The notes under the pieces: generated by a model
The model's input: only the letters and a program-made list of their open reading frames with translations
Database searches by the model: none
Told to the model about the DNA's origin: nothing
Translations under genes and position numbers: made by a program
Origin: Lachnoclostridium sp. UBA7482
GTDB taxonomy: Bacteria > Bacillota > Clostridia > Lachnospirales > Lachnospiraceae
Reading direction: 5' to 3'
DNA length: 9,716 nucleotides
NCBI GenBank assembly: GCA_002479645.1
Contig: DLOO01000074.1
Coordinates: forward strand, 11,012-20,727
Shown: piece by piece, positions 7,196-9,716 of the stretch
Numbering within the stretch: the stretch's first letter is position 1
How the letters are laid out: each line of letters starts with the position of its first letter

Positions 7196-7850
7196 AACGG
7201 TATCCTACTCCCCACTCTGTCTTAATGTGTTCCGGCTTCTTCGGATCAATTTCCACCTTTTCTCTCAGCCATTTGATATGTACCGTAACCGTCTGAAGCT
7301 CCGTCTCGCTATCGCTCCCCCAAATGGTTCTGAAGATATATTCCTTCTTCAATGTAACGTTTTTATTCTCAATCAGAAGCTTCAGCAGTTCAAACTCCTT
7401 TTCACGCACTTCCACTTCTTTTCCCCCAACCGTCAACGTTTTATGCACCGTATTCAGCCGCAGCTCTCCCTCAACGATCTCCGCCTGTGCGTATTTTCTT
7501 TTGAAAATACCGCGAATCTTCGCAAGAAGAATATCAATATCATAGGGCTTCTCAATATAGTCATCCGCACCGAGATTCAAGCCCTTCAGCTTGTCGTCTT
7601 TGGCGTTTTTCGCGCTGGCTATCAGTATATGGGTATTGGATATTTCGCGAATCCTGGAGCATACCGCAAATCCGTCCATTCCCGGAAGCATGATATCAAG
7701 AATAACCATCTTTGCTCCGTAAGTCTCATAGATCTGCATCGCTTTTTCGCCCGTCGGTACAACGCTTACCACATAATTTTCTCTGCGAAGGAAATCACAT
7801 AAAAGGCCGCCGATTTCCTTATTATCTTCTACAATTAAAATATCTAACAT
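7188..7850 (-). CDS. OmpR/PhoB-family response regulator
   Basis: This is a 220-residue DNA-binding regulator, full length for the family. The receiver domain (about 1-115) has the acidic pair at 8-9, phospho-acceptor Asp52 in LDIMLPGMDG, Ser79 at the switch position and Lys101 in the KPYD motif. The winged-helix DNA-binding domain (about 125-219) includes the recognition-helix region TVTVHIKWLREKV (187-199) and ends in WGVGYRFE, typical of this family. The start at 7850 has an AGGAGAGG-type site close upstream. It overlaps the histidine kinase gene by 8 nt, the normal pairing of partners. The likely target is the 11-bp repeat pair ahead of the permease gene, inferred from repeat spacing and gene order. 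It may also control its own operon, but I see no matching repeats upstream of 7850 or of 8908. Confidence 0.94.
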   Translation of the reverse strand: MLDILIVEDNKEIGGLLCDFLRRENYVVSVVPTGEKAMQIYETYGAKMVILDIMLPGMDGFAVCSRIREISNTHILIASAKNAKDDKLKGLNLGADDYIEKPYDIDILLAKIRGIFKRKYAQAEIVEGELRLNTVHKTLTVGGKEVEVREKEFELLKLLIENKNVTLKKEYIFRTIWGSDSETELQTVTVHIKWLREKVEIDPKKPEHIKTEWGVGYRFE

Positions 7851-7915
7851 CCGACCTCTCCTTCCTTTTTCTCCGTCGGCAGTTCAAGCAGATTTCAGCA
7901 TTCCCCGACCGTTGC

Positions 7916-8908
7916 TCATTTGATTTTCTCGTCCCAGGCTGCTGTTTTTGCGGACAGCATCTGACAAAAATCGGAATATCGAAGCACCTGATTAGAGAGA
8001 AATTCCTGTTCCGGTACCTGCGTCTCATTGATATCCCTAACCATCTCCTGCAATCTCGAAATCTCCGGCGCACGGCTGACCGGAATCAGAATCATCTCGT
8101 GTACGCTTGAGGGCAGGATGTAAAAGTCTTCCTCTCCGGCCTCGTAGAAGGCATCCATATATTCCAACTCCAAAATTGCTGCCGCACCATAGTTGCCCCG
8201 GCTATTACTCAGGATGTACATCGGAAGAGGTTCTTCCTCCTGGCGCCTCACAATCATGCGCATATACTCCTGCGTCGTCTCCGGGCTGCCGTGTTCCTCC
8301 ACATTTTTGCGAAGACGCTCCCACAAAATCTCGTCCATCACCTCATCCATCGTGCGGATTCGCGGCGGCAGCAGTTTGGGGGTATTGACCTTTGCACAGG
8401 CGTAGATTTCTTCGCCGCTCACACCCCAATGTTCCAAGTGCTCATTTGTCACTCGAACCGCTCCGAGGCATTCCTCCCCCTGAAGCACCATGCAATGAAA
8501 GGTGATGGCCAGATCGCCGACGCGAATATGCGGCGCCTCCTCCAGCATCTCGCGGTTTCTTTCATAACTAATCAGGCGATACACAATATGTTCCTTCAAA
8601 TTTTCATAGCCAAAGGTAAATCCCCCGGTACAGTTTAGCTGATTCTGCTCATAAAATTGCAGAATCTCCCCGATAATCTCCTCCCATTCTTTTCCCTTCG
8701 TATACTCCTCATAGAAACCGTTCAGGTAAATGGAAGGCATAACCAAGGTATGCTCTTTCCGAATAATCAGGCTGTCGAGCTGTACATTATTATTCTTAAT
8801 TACGGTATGTACCGTCACTTCATAATCCGCCCCCATTCTCTGGTGCACGGTTTCCCGTACCGACTCACAAAAGGAGCGGTAGGATTTCTTCTGTTCACTT
8901 TCGTCCAT
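7916..8908 (-). CDS. DUF5688-family protein, function unknown
   Basis: This is a 330-residue protein without signal peptide or membrane segments, so probably cytosolic. It matches my recollection of the DUF5688 family, which is common and often multicopy in Lachnospiraceae. Supporting traits are an N-terminal YRSFCESV segment (10-17), VIKNNNVQLDSLII (36-49), MPSIYLNGFYEEYTKG (57-72), YILSNSRGNYGAAAILE (231-247), and FYILPSSVHEMILIPV (262-277). It has a split appearance: a conserved N-terminal part, a variable acidic middle (about 180-228) and a conserved C-terminal part. No catalytic motif is recognisable. The frame is open upstream to an ATG at 8986. The start at 8908 is chosen because it has AGAGG about 7 nt upstream and begins as family members do. 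It ends 65 bp before the response regulator with no terminator between, so the two may be co-transcribed. Confidence 0.8.
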   Translation of the reverse strand: MDESEQKKSYRSFCESVRETVHQRMGADYEVTVHTVIKNNNVQLDSLIIRKEHTLVMPSIYLNGFYEEYTKGKEWEEIIGEILQFYEQNQLNCTGGFTFGYENLKEHIVYRLISYERNREMLEEAPHIRVGDLAITFHCMVLQGEECLGAVRVTNEHLEHWGVSGEEIYACAKVNTPKLLPPRIRTMDEVMDEILWERLRKNVEEHGSPETTQEYMRMIVRRQEEEPLPMYILSNSRGNYGAAAILELEYMDAFYEAGEEDFYILPSSVHEMILIPVSRAPEISRLQEMVRDINETQVPEQEFLSNQVLRYSDFCQMLSAKTAAWDEKIK

Positions 8909-9020
8909 AGTTAACCTCTTTTCTGTGTTGTATCCTGCTTTGGAACAGCGGCAACGCGCACTTGTTCCGTCTGCTTCCGGCCTCATAAATCCGGGCTGCT
9001 GCTTTTTCTCATGTTTTCTT

Positions 9021-9036
9021 TTTTCAGCGCTGAAAA
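9021..9036. repeat. Perfect 16-bp palindrome
   Basis: The sequence ttttcagcgctgaaaa is its own reverse complement with no spacer. A spacerless palindrome is a poor RNA hairpin but a plausible binding site for a dimeric repressor. It lies about 112 bp upstream of the DUF5688 start codon. No regulator can be assigned. Confidence 0.5.
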
Positions 9037-9047
9037 GTGGTAATACA

Positions 9048-9064
9048 CGCAGAAGAATTCTGCG
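9048..9064. repeat. Inverted repeat, 7-bp arms with 3-nt centre
   Basis: CGCAGAA and TTCTGCG flank a 3-nt centre (gaa). Either strand could form a compact stem-loop, or it could be an operator. It lies between the 16-bp palindrome and another inverted repeat. Confidence 0.5.
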
Positions 9065-9068
9065 GATG

Positions 9069-9088
9069 CGATTCAGAATATAGAATCG
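9069..9088. repeat. Inverted repeat, 6-bp arms with 8-nt loop
   Basis: CGATTC and GAATCG flank the 8-nt centre agaatata. On the minus strand it immediately follows the T-tract of the stem at 9092-9118. Alone it is weak; it is listed because it belongs to a row of four such elements. Confidence 0.4.
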
Positions 9089-9091
9089 AAA

Positions 9092-9118
9092 AGGAGCTGC
9101 CGTCGGTTGGCAACTCCT
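9092..9118 (-). terminator. Probable terminator of the FGGY kinase transcript
   Basis: In minus-strand RNA, AGGAGUUGCC pairs with GGCAGCUCCU over 10 bp, with one G-U pair, around a 7-nt loop. UUUU follows directly, overlapping the stem's end. On the plus strand the G-U pair becomes a C-A mismatch, which supports minus-strand function. It lies 137 nt past the kinase stop, farther than usual. Confidence 0.65.
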
Positions 9119-9254
9119 ATGTTAACAATATGAACCGGGTTTTTCAAGCACTTCTTCCCTGTTCCATCATAGAAAACAAAGGGGCATTTTTGTAAAATCC
9201 GCACATGGTTTGCAGCCTGGAATTTCCCCCAAATGCTTCTGATTTGTATACTTT

Positions 9255-9716
9255 TTACTGAATCAAAACATATTCCGCAGCAACACCGGCCTTGTAGTTA
9301 TTGACAAATGCATCAAAGCCTTCGCTTCCGTCTGCAATCGGTTCCAGCGTCTTGCTTTCCATGGCGCCGAATACCTTATCTTCAAGATATGCAGGCAGGG
9401 TCTCGGCATTGTTCCACAGCATATAGGCAGCAAGCACTGCCATTCCCCACGCACCGCCTTCGCCTGCCGTCTTCATAACAGAGACCGGAGTTTTCAGGCC
9501 GTCAGCAAGGAACTGCTGGGCAACGCCTTCTATCTTGAACAAGCCGCCGTGACCGGTAAACTTGTCGGCGGACACCTGTTCCTTCTCAAAGAGAATATCC
9601 ATACCAAGCTTCAGAGTTGCCATTGCAGAGTAAAGCTCCGCACGGAACAGATTCGCAAGGTTAAAGTTACCGTCAGGCTGACGGAAATACATCGGACGGC
9701 CTGCTTCCAAGCCGGT
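9255..9716 (-). CDS. FGGY-family carbohydrate kinase, C-terminal part (probable pentulose kinase)
   Basis: Only the last 153 residues are present; the gene continues past the right edge, and the reading frame is open to position 9716. The family phosphorylates sugars such as xylulose, ribulose or glycerol with ATP. The fragment shows the second FGGY domain: an N-terminal stretch with RPMYFRQPDG, LFRAELYSAMATLKLGMDIL, the GHGGLFK segment followed by GVAQQFLADGLKTPV, and the glycine-rich GEGGAWGMAVLAAY segment of the nucleotide site. The GHGGLFK form and the C-terminal FVNNYKAGVAAEY resemble the divergent xylulokinase/ribulokinase branch of Firmicutes, so D-xylulose or L-ribulose is the likely substrate. 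The first domain, which would decide this, is not in view. A likely terminator stem-loop follows at 9092-9118. Confidence 0.85.
   Translation of the reverse strand, partial: TGLEAGRPMYFRQPDGNFNLANLFRAELYSAMATLKLGMDILFEKEQVSADKFTGHGGLFKIEGVAQQFLADGLKTPVSVMKTAGEGGAWGMAVLAAYMLWNNAETLPAYLEDKVFGAMESKTLEPIADGSEGFDAFVNNYKAGVAAEYVLIQ

Larger units (their letters stand above)
8909..9254. other. Gene-free region of 346 bp with clustered inverted repeats
   Basis: This stretch between the FGGY kinase stop and the DUF5688 start has no credible gene. It holds four inverted repeats between 9021 and 9118, listed separately. I found no promoter for the DUF5688 gene better than a weak TTGCCG, 16 bp, TACAAC arrangement close to its start, so how that gene is transcribed is unresolved. 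The part from 9119 to 9254 contains nothing I can assign. Confidence 0.6.

Noticed and set aside
2546..7850. Classical BceRS-BceAB antimicrobial peptide module
   Set aside because: The gene set is similar, but the permease has two FtsX halves with two large outside domains and the kinase has an outside sensor region of about 95 residues. Both differ from BceB and BceS.
7851..7909. Three copies of a 5-bp gtcgg/ccgac element that could make alternative hairpins around the response regulator's ribosome binding site
   Set aside because: Each stem is only 5 bp and cannot be extended on either side, so chance is a sufficient explanation.
9190..9212. AT-rich hairpin followed by T-runs shortly after the FGGY kinase stop
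   Set aside because: It needs a bulge and rests on five A-T pairs. The stem at 9092-9118 is far better as terminator.

Overview
The window looks like chromosomal DNA from an anaerobic Gram-positive Clostridia, most likely Lachnospiraceae. Codon use is of middling G+C, ribosome binding sites are strong GGAGG-type, and the protein families are typical of that group (a DUF5688 protein, FtsX-type transporters, a PaaK-type ligase, a divergent FGGY kinase). All seven genes lie on the minus strand, so transcription runs from high to low coordinates. Long frames on the plus strand are antisense shadows.

In transcription order: (1) the 3' end of an FGGY carbohydrate kinase, running off the window at 9716, followed by a 346-bp gene-free stretch. 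This holds a likely terminator for the kinase and three further inverted repeats. (2) A DUF5688 protein of unknown function (8908-7916), 65 bp ahead of an OmpR-type response regulator (7850-7188). The regulator overlaps by 8 nt a membrane histidine kinase (7195-5915) that starts with TTG. A perfect 16-bp stem-loop then closes this unit. (3) An ABC exporter-type pair: a 789-residue permease with two FtsX domains (5709-3340) and its ATPase (3310-2546). (4) A stand-alone ATP-pyrophosphatase form of GMP synthase (2438-1449) and a phenylacetate-CoA ligase (1345-41). Each has its own well-formed sigma-A-type promoter. A stem-loop at the window's left end probably terminates the ligase transcript.

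The central story is a signalling and transport module. A histidine kinase phosphorylates its regulator, and the permease/ATPase genes lie directly downstream behind their own control region. That region carries two nearly identical 11-bp direct repeats where a -35 box would be expected, just upstream of a -10-like hexamer. This is the arrangement expected for activation by an OmpR/PhoB-type regulator, so I infer that the regulator switches on the transporter. What the transporter moves is not visible from sequence. Its design (two four-helix FtsX units, large outside domains) fits MacB/Lol-like mechanotransmission or export of peptides or lipids rather than a classical BceB.

The most notable points are the 11-bp repeat control site, the GMP synthase lacking any glutaminase domain, the hairpin-dense intergenic region at 9021-9118, and the cysteine-rich outer domain of the permease. 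I saw no RNA genes, insertion sequences, CRISPR arrays or attachment sites.
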